The translations under genes and the position numbers were made by a program. The notes under the pieces were generated by a model, which searched no databases, had not been told where the DNA came from, and was given only the letters and a program-made list of their open reading frames with translations. Positions 9,034-18,045 of a stretch of 64,000 nt of DNA are shown piece by piece. Location of the stretch: assembly GCF_040930455.2 (NCBI RefSeq), contig NZ_CP170494.1; one strand, given 5' to 3'. Origin of the DNA: Neopusillimonas maritima (GTDB lineage Bacteria > Pseudomonadota > Gammaproteobacteria > Burkholderiales > Burkholderiaceae_B). The number at the start of each line of letters is the position of its first letter. The first letter of the stretch is position 1.

Positions 9034-9975
9034 ATGACGCTGACTGAGTTGAAGTATATTGTCGCCGTTGCCCGTGAGCGCCATTTTGGCCGCGCGGCTG
9101 ATGCCTGTTTTGTCAGCCAACCGACATTGTCCGTTGCGATTCGCAAACTCGAAGAGGAATTGGGCGTGACCCTGTTTGAGCGAGGCGGGAATGAAATTGC
9201 CGTTACTCCCATTGGGTTGCGTGTGGTGGCTCAAGCCCAGAAGGTTTTGGAGGAGGCGGGTAATTTAAAGGAAATAGCACGGGAGGGGCATGATCCACTT
9301 GCCGGTCCGTTAAGGGTGGGAATTATTTATACGATTGGGCCATACCTATTACCTCGTTTGGTTCCGGCTCAAATTGAAATTACGCCTCAGATGCCGCTGA
9401 TTCTTCAGGAAAACTTCACGACACGGCTCATTGAGTTGCTCCGACAGGGCGAGATTGACTGCGCGATCATGGCATTGCCTTTACCCGATGCGGGGCTGGA
9501 AGTGTATCCACTATACGATGAGCCTTTTGTGATTGCGGTACCGCGTCGACACCCTTGGGCCAAACGCAAAGAAATCAGCGCTTCGGAGCTTAAAGACGAA
9601 ACCATGTTGTTACTGGGTGTTGGTCACTGCTTTCGCGATCAGGTATTGGAGGTGTGTCCCGAGCTTTCGCGCTTTTCAGCGTCCAGCGAAGGGATTCAGC
9701 GAACCTTCGAAGGCTCATCGCTGGAAACGATACGTCATATGGTTGCGGCAGGAATTGGCATCACCGTTTTGCCGGCTAGCGCGATTCCAGGGGCGCCTAA
9801 CGATTTGTTGGCTTATATTCCGTTCAAGAAGCCCATCCCCAGCCGCCGAGTGGTTTTGGCGTGGCGGAAAAGCTTTCCCAGGCCTGCTGCCATTCAGGCG
9901 CTGATTCAAGCTATTGAGCAGTGCGATTTACCGGGTGTAAGCCCAATGTCTTACAACCAGCCCGTGTTATCGTGA
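9034..9975 (+). CDS. oxyR: Hydrogen peroxide-inducible regulator OxyR (LysR family)
   Basis: A 313-residue LysR-type regulator that senses hydrogen peroxide. The start at 9034 is chosen because ATCAGGAG precedes it and the protein then begins at the helix-turn-helix (MTLTELKYIVAVARER). Upstream in-frame codons run back into recG. With this start the redox cysteines fall at residues 199 and 208 (GHCFRDQVLEVC), exactly the E. coli OxyR numbering and spacing. A disulfide-based peroxide switch is therefore very likely. It probably shares a transcript with recG. Confidence 0.96.
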   Translation: MTLTELKYIVAVARERHFGRAADACFVSQPTLSVAIRKLEEELGVTLFERGGNEIAVTPIGLRVVAQAQKVLEEAGNLKEIAREGHDPLAGPLRVGIIYTIGPYLLPRLVPAQIEITPQMPLILQENFTTRLIELLRQGEIDCAIMALPLPDAGLEVYPLYDEPFVIAVPRRHPWAKRKEISASELKDETMLLLGVGHCFRDQVLEVCPELSRFSASSEGIQRTFEGSSLETIRHMVAAGIGITVLPASAIPGAPNDLLAYIPFKKPIPSRRVVLAWRKSFPRPAAIQALIQAIEQCDLPGVSPMSYNQPVLS

Positions 9976-10019
9976 TATCACTGGCTTATCATTATCAACT
10001 TAGTTAAAAAATTATCGCT

Positions 10020-10859
10020 ATGAGCACTCATCAGGAACTAAAACTTGCCTTCATCGGCGGCGGGAATATGGCATCGGCCCTGGGCGCCGGGCTGATCGGA
10101 AAGCGGTGCGGCGCGCAAGACGTCCACGTGGTTGATATTGATGAAAATGTACTAAAGCGCTGGGCAGAGCAGGGGGTCAGCACGGCTTCGCAAGCCGACG
10201 AAACGCTTGGCAACCATCGGGTCTGGGTGTTCGCAGTGAAACCGCAGGTTATGAAAGAAACCGTGGCGGCCTGCAAGCCCTTTTTGCGTGACGACACATT
10301 AGCGATCAGCATCGCCGCCGGCATCGATTCGGACACGTTCGCGCAATGGCTCGGTGAGCCGGGGCAACCCTGGACTCGCCTGGTTCGTTGCATGCCAAAT
10401 ACGCCGTCACTGGTAGGGGCCGGTATTTCCGGCTTATGTGCCGCAAAAGGCGTTTCCGAGCAAGATCGCGCTTTGGCACAGCAGCTGCTGCGGGCGGTTG
10501 GGGAAGTTGTGTGGGTCGACAACGACCAGCAAATTGACGCTGTTACGGCTTTATCGGGAAGTGGGCCGGCCTATGTGTTCCTGTTCCTGGAGGCCTTGAT
10601 GCAAGGGGGCCGGCAGTTGGGTCTTTCCGAGGCGCAGGCCAGGCAATTGGCGTTGGCAACATTAAGCGGCGCAACAGAATTAGCCAGCTTGTCACCGGAA
10701 CCCCCATCCGTGTTGCGTGAACGTGTCACTTCCAAAGGGGGTACAACGGCCGAAGCTTTGCGTGTTTTCAACGAACGTGATTTTGTGGCCATTGTTCAGG
10801 AGGCGATGAAGGCATCGTATAATAGGGCTTCCGAGCTGTCTGTTGAACTTTCCAAATGA
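10020..10859 (+). CDS. proC: Pyrroline-5-carboxylate reductase
   Basis: A 279-residue enzyme that makes the last step of proline synthesis, reducing pyrroline-5-carboxylate with NAD(P)H. The Rossmann motif FIGGGNMASALGAGL is at the N-terminus, and the C-terminal family signature ALSGSGPAYVFLFLEAL is followed by TSKGGTTAEAL. Length is normal. The stop overlaps the start of the next gene by four bases (ATGA), so the two are probably translationally coupled. Confidence 0.96.
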   Translation: MSTHQELKLAFIGGGNMASALGAGLIGKRCGAQDVHVVDIDENVLKRWAEQGVSTASQADETLGNHRVWVFAVKPQVMKETVAACKPFLRDDTLAISIAAGIDSDTFAQWLGEPGQPWTRLVRCMPNTPSLVGAGISGLCAAKGVSEQDRALAQQLLRAVGEVVWVDNDQQIDAVTALSGSGPAYVFLFLEALMQGGRQLGLSEAQARQLALATLSGATELASLSPEPPSVLRERVTSKGGTTAEALRVFNERDFVAIVQEAMKASYNRASELSVELSK

Positions 10860-11410
10860 AATCAAATTCTTATCACGTGCCCATGACGGCGCGTCAAATC
10901 CTGTTGGCTGTGGCCGCCATGGCCATTGTAGTGGTGGGGTCGAACGTATTGGTTCAGTATCCCATTAACAAATGGCTTACTTGGGGCGCCATTTCTTACC
11001 CTGTGGCTTTTCTGGTAGCCGACCTGATCAACCGGCGTTTTGGTGCCAAATCGGCCCGACAGGTTGCCGTGGCGGGTTTCGTGGTGGCCATTGTATTTTC
11101 GGTATGGGTTGCAACGCCGCGGATTGCGCTGGCTTCCGGGGTTGCATTCTTATTCGCCCAACTGCTTGATATTTACGTATTCGATCGTTTGCGGCAACAA
11201 CAATGGTGGCGCGCTCCACTTATCGGCGGAGTGGCGGGTGCCACGCTTGATACCATTCTGTTCTTTAGCATTGCATTCGCAGGAACCGGCATTAACTGGC
11301 AGGCCTTGTTAGTGGGTGACCTGGCCGTTAAGCTGGCCGTGAATGTGGCCTTGCTGGCGCCTTTCCGGGCATTAATGTGGAATATCGCGCGGCCCGCCAA
11401 ATCGGCTTAA
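10856..11410 (+). CDS. VUT-family queuosine precursor transporter (YhhQ-like)
   Basis: A 184-residue integral membrane protein of the VUT (formerly DUF165) family. Members such as E. coli YhhQ import the queuosine precursors preQ0/preQ1. Five to six hydrophobic helices are visible, with the conserved NVLVQYPI, SYPVAFLVADLINRRFG and GGVAGATLDTILFFSIAFAG stretches. It overlaps proC by four bases. Its 3' end carries one arm of a hairpin shared with the convergent GST gene. Confidence 0.85.
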   Translation: MKSNSYHVPMTARQILLAVAAMAIVVVGSNVLVQYPINKWLTWGAISYPVAFLVADLINRRFGAKSARQVAVAGFVVAIVFSVWVATPRIALASGVAFLFAQLLDIYVFDRLRQQQWWRAPLIGGVAGATLDTILFFSIAFAGTGINWQALLVGDLAVKLAVNVALLAPFRALMWNIARPAKSA

Positions 11411-11425
11411 CAGGGCGGGCCGGGC
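11387..11425. terminator. GC-rich hairpin between convergent genes
   Basis: CGGCCCGCC (11390-11398) pairs perfectly with GGCGGGCCG (11414-11422), and three further pairs extend it beyond one mismatch. The left arm is inside the last codons of the VUT gene. Few T residues follow, so it may be a weak or bidirectional terminator separating the VUT gene from the convergent GST gene. Confidence 0.45.
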
Positions 11426-11444
11426 GCATTTAGCTGTTTGCCAA

Positions 11445-12053
11445 TTATTCCAAGCCCTGGCGGCTTAGCGCATTTTGAACGCCGGGGTCTGTTGCCATAC
11501 GGTTGTAGAATGCGTCCAGGTTTTTCAGGTCAGGCATATCAATGCCTTTTGCGCGGGTCCAGCGATTAACCGTATACAGGTAAGGGTCGGCCAATGAGCG
11601 TTTCCCTGCCAGATAATCACGGTCGGCCAGGCGCTTGTCGGCCACACTAAATAAAAATTTGATACGTTCCGCCGCTTTGGTTGCCAGTTCCTCTTGCCCC
11701 TGCGGCGTGCTTTGAAAATTCTGCGGCACAAAGACCAGCGAGAAGGTACGGTGCAAATCGGAATTGCAAAATGATAGCCAGCGTCGTACTTCTGCACGTT
11801 CTTTTGCAGTGGTGCCGTGCAGCCCGCTTTCGGGATGCAATTCGGCCAGATATTCCATAATGGCCACACTTTGTGACAGAACGAAATCATCATCAACCAA
11901 TACCGGTACGGATCCAACGGGATTCAAAGCCAGGAACTGGGGCGTTTTGGTTTGCTCACGAGTGACTTCTTCAAGCTCGTAGCCAACATTCATCCACTCG
12001 AGCACAATTTGCGATGCCAGCGGGCAGGCGCCTTTCAGGTAATAAAGCTTCAT
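11445..12053 (-). CDS. Glutathione S-transferase (beta-class-like)
   Basis: A 202-residue glutathione transferase. The start at 12053 is chosen because AAGGATAACC precedes it and the protein then opens with the canonical thioredoxin-fold strand MKLYYLKGACPLAS, in which the cysteine of the beta-class GACxLA motif is kept. The GSVPVL segment with its cis-proline is about residue 52, followed by a helical C-terminal domain (about residues 85-200). It likely conjugates or reduces electrophiles; the substrate is unknown. It stands alone on the minus strand. Confidence 0.85.
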   Translation of the reverse strand: MKLYYLKGACPLASQIVLEWMNVGYELEEVTREQTKTPQFLALNPVGSVPVLVDDDFVLSQSVAIMEYLAELHPESGLHGTTAKERAEVRRWLSFCNSDLHRTFSLVFVPQNFQSTPQGQEELATKAAERIKFLFSVADKRLADRDYLAGKRSLADPYLYTVNRWTRAKGIDMPDLKNLDAFYNRMATDPGVQNALSRQGLE

Positions 12054-12198
12054 GGTTATCCTTGAATCAGTTAAATCGAATTGAGCTGATATTCTATCGA
12101 TGACCATCGCGAATGCAAACAGGCTTGATTAAACCGGTAGTTTGATCCGATCAGGTTGCAGTTGCGCTACCATGTTATTTTTGGAGTGCGTTGTTACC

Positions 12199-12975
12199 AT
12201 GTTCAAGCCTGATTTTTCGTTGAATAATCGTCTTGCTCTTGTTACTGGGTCCACTCGCGGATTAGGCTATGCCATTGCGTCTGCTTATGCCGCCAGCGGG
12301 GCCAATGTGATTATTAACGGACGAGACCCGGAACGCACGCAAGCGGTTGCCCGGCAATTACGTGAGCAAGGTGCAACCGCGCACGCATGGGTGCAGGATA
12401 TTGCCGACTTCGACTCATTGCCCCAAGCGTACGCGAACCTTTGTAACCAATGGGGTACACCTGATATTTTGGTTAACAATGTGGGAATTCGTATCCGAAA
12501 ACCCTTGTCTTCAGCCTCAGTCAACGATATCAATCAATTAATCCACGTGAATTTGTCGGCCGCAGTTTTCTTATCGAAGCTGGCGGCAGGGGCCATGCTG
12601 GACCATAACTCACAACCTTCCGGTCGCATCATCTCCTTAACCTCTATTGCAGGGAATCTGGCCCGCTCAGGTGACGCCATCTATCCTATTGCAAAACTAG
12701 GTTTGAAAGGCCTGGTTCACAGTTTGGCGGTGGAGTACGGGCCTTATGGCATTACCAGTAATGGTGTGGCTCCTGGTACTTTTGCCACCGAAGCGAATGC
12801 CGATCTGGTGGCTGACCCCGTTCGCGGGCCGGTCGTTATCGGTCGCAATCCGCTGGGTCGCTGGGGGCAGCCCGAGGAAATCACCGGCGCGGCAGTTTTT
12901 CTGGCGTCACCCAGCGCCGCCTACGTGAACGGCCATGTTTTGGTCGTTGACGGTGGTTTTTCTATTACATTCTGA
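12199..12975 (+). CDS. Short-chain dehydrogenase/reductase (gluconate 5-dehydrogenase-like)
   Basis: A 258-residue SDR oxidoreductase. The NAD(P) motif TGSTRGLG is near residue 16, NNVG near residue 92, catalytic serine in SLTSIAG, and YPIAK supplies the tyrosine and lysine. The C-terminus INGHVLVVDGGF-like VNGHVLVVDGGF is typical. Closest in style to gluconate 5-dehydrogenase or 3-oxoacyl-ACP reductase proteins, but the substrate cannot be read from sequence. The start at 12199 places the glycine-rich motif at the usual distance. The next gene begins 10 bases downstream. Confidence 0.85.
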   Translation: MFKPDFSLNNRLALVTGSTRGLGYAIASAYAASGANVIINGRDPERTQAVARQLREQGATAHAWVQDIADFDSLPQAYANLCNQWGTPDILVNNVGIRIRKPLSSASVNDINQLIHVNLSAAVFLSKLAAGAMLDHNSQPSGRIISLTSIAGNLARSGDAIYPIAKLGLKGLVHSLAVEYGPYGITSNGVAPGTFATEANADLVADPVRGPVVIGRNPLGRWGQPEEITGAAVFLASPSAAYVNGHVLVVDGGFSITF

Positions 12976-12985
12976 ATGGTTTTTT

Positions 12986-14047
12986 ATGTCTGCAAAACTT
13001 CGTCTGGCAATTAATGGCTACGGGCGCATTGGCCGTTGCTTCTTGCGTGCACTCTACGAATCGTCGGCTTGTGAGCAATTTGAAATTGTTGCAATTAATG
13101 AGCCGGCCGACCTGGATTCCATGGCCTACCTTACGCGCTTTGATTCAACACACGGCGTTTTTCCGGGCGAAGTCGATCAAGGTAAACAAACGCTCATTAT
13201 CAATGGACATTCAATCAAGGTAACGCACGCCGAAAAACCTGAATCGGTTGATTGGGGTGCTTACAACCTTGATGTGTTGGTTGAGTGTTCAGGTCGTTAC
13301 AGTAGCAGAAGCGAGCTGATGCGGTTTATTCAGGCCGGATGCCCCCGGTTATTGTTGTCACAGCCGGCCGACGGAGCGGCCGAGGTTGATCAGACCATTG
13401 TGTATGGTATTAATGAGCACGTATTAAAAGGCGATGAGGTTCTGGTTTCGAATGCCTCATGCACGACAAATGCCATTGTGCCGGTGCTGGCAGCATTGAA
13501 TCGTGCTTTTTCGCTTGAACACGCTTTCCTGACAACATTGCATTCGGTTATGAATGATCAACCGTTAATTGATGGCTACCATAGGTCGGATTTGCGTCGC
13601 ACACGTTCAGCCATGCAATCGATTGTGCCGGTTTCAACGGGGTTGGCAAAGGGGGTCGAGCGATTGCTGCCGGAGTTGGCGGGTAAAGTTGTGGCCAAGG
13701 CGATCCGCGTTCCAACGTTGAATGTTTCTGCGATTGACCTCATGGTCACAACGAAACAGGTGGTCTCTGTCGAGGCGATCAATACGCAAATGCAAGCCCT
13801 TGCTCACAATGCAAAGCGTCTTGTGGCGTACTCAAGTCACCCCCATGCTTCAGTCGACTTCAATCATAATCCGCACTCAGCCATTATCGACGGCAGCCAA
13901 ACACGCGTGAATGGTGAGAATTTTGTGAATTTGCTGGTATGGTTTGATAACGAATGGGGCTTTGCCAATCGGTTGCTCGATACCCTGGGGTATTGGGCAA
14001 CCCACTTAAACCTCAGTAGCCCTGTTCAGTTCAAGCAACCAGCCTGA
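12986..14047 (+). CDS. epd: Erythrose-4-phosphate dehydrogenase-like GAPDH-family enzyme
   Basis: A 353-residue member of the glyceraldehyde-3-phosphate dehydrogenase superfamily. NGYGRIGR starts the NAD fold, and ASCTTN carries the catalytic cysteine. The stretch TLHSVMNDQ followed by RRTRSAMQSIVPV matches E. coli Epd (HSAMHDQ and RRTRAASQSIIPV) better than classical GAPDH (HAYTGDQ type), so erythrose-4-phosphate oxidation toward pyridoxal phosphate is the likelier role. The start at 12986 removes an extension that overlaps the SDR gene. It is followed by fumC rather than pdxB, so context does not settle Epd versus GAPDH. Confidence 0.72.
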   Translation: MSAKLRLAINGYGRIGRCFLRALYESSACEQFEIVAINEPADLDSMAYLTRFDSTHGVFPGEVDQGKQTLIINGHSIKVTHAEKPESVDWGAYNLDVLVECSGRYSSRSELMRFIQAGCPRLLLSQPADGAAEVDQTIVYGINEHVLKGDEVLVSNASCTTNAIVPVLAALNRAFSLEHAFLTTLHSVMNDQPLIDGYHRSDLRRTRSAMQSIVPVSTGLAKGVERLLPELAGKVVAKAIRVPTLNVSAIDLMVTTKQVVSVEAINTQMQALAHNAKRLVAYSSHPHASVDFNHNPHSAIIDGSQTRVNGENFVNLLVWFDNEWGFANRLLDTLGYWATHLNLSSPVQFKQPA

Positions 14048-14063
14048 TCGACAGGAGGCCAAA

Positions 14064-15464
14064 ATGAGCAAAATGCGCACGGAGTACGATTCAATGGGAC
14101 CCATCGACGTTCCGGCCGATCGGTACTGGGGCGCACAAACGCAACGGTCACTTCATCACTTCCCAATCGGTGCCGACCGCTTTGTCTGGCCTGCCTCCAT
14201 TATCAAAGCGCTGGGCTTGTTGAAAAAGTCTGCCGCCAAGGCCAACGCATCGCTGGGGGAGCTAGACCCAAAACTGGCCGACTTAATCATTCAAGCCAGT
14301 GATGATGTCATTCAGGGGCGACTGAATGCACACTTTCCATTGGTGGTGTTTCAAACGGGCTCGGGAACCCAGTCGAACATGAACGCCAACGAAGTCATTG
14401 CCAATCGGGCTATTGAACTGGCCGGGGGGCAATTGGGGTCGAAACAGCCGGTTCATCCCAATGATCATGTCAATCGCGGACAATCTTCGAACGATACTTT
14501 TCCTACCGCAATGCACATTGCAGTGGCCCAAAGCGTGCAGCATCATTTGCTGGATTCGGTACAGGCTTTACGTGACACACTCGATGCAAAGTCGCGCGCG
14601 TACGACCAAATTGTGAAAACCGGGCGTACCCATTTGCAAGACGCAACGCCCATTACCTTGGGGCAGGAAATAAGCGCCTGGGTGGCGCAGATTGATTTCG
14701 GCCTGGCGGCTATCAAACAGGCATTGCCGGGCGTTTATGAGCTTGCAATTGGAGGTACGGCCGTAGGAACGGGTCTGAATGCACATCCTGAATTCGGTGA
14801 CCGGGCCGCCGTGTATTTGTCGGAAGAAACAGGGTTGCCTTTTATTTCGGCCTCTAACAGGTTTTTTGCATTATCAGCGCATGACGCCCTGGTTCAAATG
14901 TCTGCGGCGTTGCGGACGCTGGCGGGTGGCCTGATGAAAATGGCTAACGACATTCGCTGGCTGGCCAGCGGACCCCGTTGCGGCATCGGTGAATTGTTGA
15001 TTCCTGAAAACGAACCGGGTTCTTCAATTATGCCGGGCAAAGTGAACCCAACCCAATGTGAGGCTCTGACCATGGTTTGTGTACAGGTTTTTGGTAATGA
15101 TGCCGCCACCGCCTTTGCCGGTACGCAAGGTAATTTTCAACTTAATGTTTACAAACCGGTCATGGTGCATAACGTGCTGGAAAGCATCCAGCTTCTGGGC
15201 GATGCATGCGGTACATTTAATCGCTTTTGCGCTGAAGGCATTGAGCCAAATAAGCCGGTAATCGAGTCACATTTACATCAAAACCTAATGCTGGTCACTG
15301 CGTTGAACCGCCATATTGGATACGACAAAGCAGCCGAAATTGCCAAGAAAGCGCATCGGGAAGGGATGTCGCTGCGCGAGGCGGCCATTGATTCTGGTTA
15401 CCTTAGCGGTGAACAATATGATCAGTGGGTGGTTCCGATGAACATGACCCGACCGGGAGTGTAA
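14064..15464 (+). CDS. fumC: Class II fumarate hydratase
   Basis: A 466-residue, iron-free fumarase of the TCA cycle. The aspartase/fumarase signature GSSIMPGKVNPTQCE is near residue 318, with TGRTHLQDATPITLGQE and the QSSNDTFPTAMH region upstream. Full length. A strong AGGAGG stands seven bases before the ATG. It is oxygen- and superoxide-resistant, unlike class I fumarases, which fits a neighbourhood with oxyR. Probably co-transcribed with the Epd-like gene (16-base gap). Confidence 0.96.
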   Translation: MSKMRTEYDSMGPIDVPADRYWGAQTQRSLHHFPIGADRFVWPASIIKALGLLKKSAAKANASLGELDPKLADLIIQASDDVIQGRLNAHFPLVVFQTGSGTQSNMNANEVIANRAIELAGGQLGSKQPVHPNDHVNRGQSSNDTFPTAMHIAVAQSVQHHLLDSVQALRDTLDAKSRAYDQIVKTGRTHLQDATPITLGQEISAWVAQIDFGLAAIKQALPGVYELAIGGTAVGTGLNAHPEFGDRAAVYLSEETGLPFISASNRFFALSAHDALVQMSAALRTLAGGLMKMANDIRWLASGPRCGIGELLIPENEPGSSIMPGKVNPTQCEALTMVCVQVFGNDAATAFAGTQGNFQLNVYKPVMVHNVLESIQLLGDACGTFNRFCAEGIEPNKPVIESHLHQNLMLVTALNRHIGYDKAAEIAKKAHREGMSLREAAIDSGYLSGEQYDQWVVPMNMTRPGV

Positions 15465-15468
15465 GACG

Positions 15469-16635
15469 ATGCTTGATATTGATACTTCAAAATGCCTGAA
15501 TGCGCCTAGAGGCCTGTTGAGGTCGGCTTTTGCCTGTGCCCTCATGCTGTTTACGGCACAGTTTATGACTTTGTCACACGTTCGTGCGGCAGAAATCGAG
15601 GTTGAAGAGCTTGCTCAAGGTTTGCAACACCCTTGGGGCATGGCGTTTCTGCCCGACAATCAGGGCATGCTGGTGACTGAACGTGAAGGTTCTCTACGCC
15701 ATGTTTCCTCAAACGGCCAGGTTTCCGACCCCATTAACGGGGTACCTGAGGTGTGGAATAAAGGGCAGGGTGGCTTGCTTGATATTGCATTGGCGCCGAA
15801 TTTCAACCAATCCCGAAATGTCTATTTATCGTATTCCGAGGGTGGCAGTGCCCGCGCAGGAACGGCCGTGGGCTTCGGCAAGCTAAGTAACGACATGCGA
15901 CAACTGGAGGGTTTCAAAGTGATCTTCCGCCAGGAGCCCAAAATGTCCACCGGCCAGCACTTTGGTTCCCGTTTGGTATTTGATAATCGCGGCCATTTAT
16001 ATATTACGTTGGGAGACAACGGGCAGCGCCCGTTGCCGCAAGATCTTGACAAGTTACAAGGTAAGGTCGTACGTATTCTCGCCGACGGCACGATTCCATC
16101 CGACAATCCCTTCGTTCGCGACCCAATGGCGCGAGATGAAATCTGGTCTTACGGGCATCGTAACCCGCAGGGTGCGGCATTACATCCCGAAAGTGGGCTC
16201 CTCTGGATAAATGAACACGGCCCACGCGGTGGCGATGAAATTAATATTCCGAAAGCAGGGAAAAATTACGGCTGGCCGATTGCCACGCATGGCATCAACT
16301 ATTCCGGTAGTCCTATCCCTGAAGCAAAAGGGGAGCAAGTAAAGGGGACGGAGGCGCCGAATTTTGTTTGGGAAGTGTCGCCTGCGGTGAGCGGAATGGC
16401 TTTTTATACCGGCGAACGTTTCCCACAATGGCAGGGCTCGATTTTTGTGGGTGCCTTGCGCGACCGCAGCCTGATTCGGCTGACTCAAAACCAAGACGGC
16501 GTTATTGAAGAGCAAGAGCGCCTGTTAAAAGATTTGAATGAACGTATCCGTGATGTACGCAGTGGCCCCGATGGGTTTATTTACGTGCTAACAGATGCAG
16601 ATAACGGGCGTTTGCTTCGCATAGGCTTGCAGTAA
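15469..16635 (+). CDS. PQQ-dependent soluble sugar dehydrogenase (Asd/YliI family)
   Basis: A 388-residue exported protein: a hydrophobic signal segment (about residues 18-42, ending HVRAAE) precedes a six-bladed beta-propeller of the glucose/sorbosone dehydrogenase family. HPWGMAFLPD, GQGGLLDIALAP, GHRNPQG and NEHGPRGGDEINI are conserved markers; the histidine and arginine residues of the PQQ pocket fall in these. E. coli YliI is a PQQ-dependent aldose sugar dehydrogenase. No PQQ synthesis genes are in the window. The gene starts 4 bases after fumC and ends at a terminator hairpin. Confidence 0.85.
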   Translation: MLDIDTSKCLNAPRGLLRSAFACALMLFTAQFMTLSHVRAAEIEVEELAQGLQHPWGMAFLPDNQGMLVTEREGSLRHVSSNGQVSDPINGVPEVWNKGQGGLLDIALAPNFNQSRNVYLSYSEGGSARAGTAVGFGKLSNDMRQLEGFKVIFRQEPKMSTGQHFGSRLVFDNRGHLYITLGDNGQRPLPQDLDKLQGKVVRILADGTIPSDNPFVRDPMARDEIWSYGHRNPQGAALHPESGLLWINEHGPRGGDEINIPKAGKNYGWPIATHGINYSGSPIPEAKGEQVKGTEAPNFVWEVSPAVSGMAFYTGERFPQWQGSIFVGALRDRSLIRLTQNQDGVIEEQERLLKDLNERIRDVRSGPDGFIYVLTDADNGRLLRIGLQ

Positions 16636-16650
16636 GTAACAGTAAAAAAA

Positions 16651-16676
16651 CCCCGGTTTTAAGGCCGGGGCTTTTC
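16651..16676. terminator. Bidirectional rho-independent terminator
   Basis: CCCCGG (16651-16656) pairs with CCGGGG (16665-16670) across an eight-base loop. A run of seven A precedes it and TTTTC follows, so it can end transcription from both the sugar dehydrogenase gene and the convergent binding-protein gene. Confidence 0.8.
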
Positions 16677-16702
16677 TTGTGACGGCACATACTGCCAGAT
16701 GA

Positions 16703-17854
16703 TTATTTCATCAGTTTCCAGTCGCCGTCTTTAACCTCAACCAGCATGCGGGCACGTTCATCGTGGCCGAAGTGGTCGGTGGGGCTCATGTTGAACACAC
16801 CATGCGAGCCGACGACTTCTTCTGAGTTTTCAATCGCGTCACGCAGCGCTGCGCGGAATGCTTGAGTGCCTGGCTCAGCCTTTTTAAGGGCTTCGGGAGC
16901 CGCTGCTTCAAGCACAAGATAAGCATCGAAAATATGGGCACCGAAAGACGAGAAGGAGCCTTCGCCATACATTTTTTCGTAAGCTTTGATGTATTCAATA
17001 CCAGGTTGCTTCGAAGGGTGCGAATCAGGTAGTTGCTCTGCAATTACAACCGGCCCGACCGGCAGAATAGTGCCTTCCACCGCTTTGCCGCCTACACGAA
17101 TGTACTCTTTACTGGCGGTGCCGTGCGTTTGGTATATCTGCCCTTTAAAGCCACGGTCTTGCAGGGTGACCTGGGGCAGAACCGAGGGGGTTCCAGACGC
17201 AACAACCAAAATAGCGTCGGGTTTTGCGGCAACCAGTTTCAAGGCTTGGCCTGTTACGCTGGTGTCGTTCCGGTTGAAACGCTCAACGTTTTCCATACTG
17301 ATACCGGCCTTTTCAACCAAGGGGCGCATTTCTTTGAGCCAAACCTCGCCATATGCGTCAGCATAGCCGATAAAGCCCAGTTTTTTGACCCCGTTTTCTT
17401 TCATGTGGTCAACCAATGCACCTGCCATAAGACGTACGTGTTGGGGGGTGCGGAAAACCCATTTTTCTTTATCGGCTGGCAAGTCTAATGGGGCAACGGC
17501 GATTTGCGGTACCTCGAGTTCGTTGGTTATCTCAGCCACGGCCACGCTGGTTGGCGTTGAAGATGAGCCAAAAATAATATCGACTTTGTCTTCGGTAATG
17601 AGTTTGCGTGCATTACGACCCGCTTGCGTTGCGTCAGTGGCATCGTCGAGCACAATGTAGTTAACTTTGTGGCCTGCGATCTCTGTTGGTAAAAGCGGGA
17701 TGGTATTACGCTCGGGTACCCCCAACGCGGCGGCCGGGCCGGTGCTGGAGAGCGTAACGCCCACATTGATGTCTTTGGTTTGCGCTGAGGCAACCATTGC
17801 ACTGGCCATAAGGCCGGCCGCGGCCACGCCGGCCAGTTTCATTGAGAGTTTCAT
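16703..17854 (-). CDS. Branched-chain amino acid ABC transporter, periplasmic binding protein (LivK-like)
   Basis: A 383-residue Leu/Ile/Val-type binding protein (peripla_BP_6 fold). A signal peptide (about residues 1-24, ending MVASAQT) is followed by the classic start INVGVTLSSTGPAAALG. Conserved DDATDATQAGRNARKLI and YADAYGEVWLKEM regions are present. No permease or ATPase gene lies beside it, so it is an orphan binding protein here. The ligand could be an amino acid, an amide or an aromatic acid; sequence alone does not say. Confidence 0.87.
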   Translation of the reverse strand: MKLSMKLAGVAAAGLMASAMVASAQTKDINVGVTLSSTGPAAALGVPERNTIPLLPTEIAGHKVNYIVLDDATDATQAGRNARKLITEDKVDIIFGSSSTPTSVAVAEITNELEVPQIAVAPLDLPADKEKWVFRTPQHVRLMAGALVDHMKENGVKKLGFIGYADAYGEVWLKEMRPLVEKAGISMENVERFNRNDTSVTGQALKLVAAKPDAILVVASGTPSVLPQVTLQDRGFKGQIYQTHGTASKEYIRVGGKAVEGTILPVGPVVIAEQLPDSHPSKQPGIEYIKAYEKMYGEGSFSSFGAHIFDAYLVLEAAAPEALKKAEPGTQAFRAALRDAIENSEEVVGSHGVFNMSPTDHFGHDERARMLVEVKDGDWKLMK

Positions 17855-17961
17855 GTTTCCTCCGGTTGTAAGAAATTTTATTAATTGCGACGTTTTGAAA
17901 ACGTTGCCAACTTTACGTAAACGTTCTGATTATGACAATAGGGGTGAACCCAGCGCAACTC

Positions 17962-18003
17962 TTGATTTTCATCAAGGTGGCCACCAAATAGCAGGTGTAG
18001 CAT
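17962..18003 (+). promoter_or_regulatory. ANR/FNR-type promoter of the hsp20 gene
   Basis: A perfect FNR/ANR site TTGAT-TTTC-ATCAA spans 17962-17975. A candidate -10 TAGCAT is at 17998-18003, which puts the likely start of transcription at about 18010 and the site centre at -41.5, the class II position for FNR-type activators. Low-oxygen activation of the small heat-shock gene is therefore predicted. The same spacing recurs at 51148-51189. Confidence 0.75.
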
Positions 18004-18045
18004 GAACATGCCAATTTGGAACTTAACTTGATAGAGAGGTGAGTC

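Noticed and set aside
12935..12985. Longer N-terminus for the Epd-like gene, overlapping the SDR gene
   Set aside because: The 17 extra residues are hydrophobic and unlike the family; the ATG at 12986 begins at the conserved Rossmann strand.
17961..17992. A sigma-32 heat-shock promoter before hsp20
   Set aside because: The CTTGAT could serve as -35 but no CCCCAT-like -10 follows at 13-15 bases; the ANR reading explains the site better.
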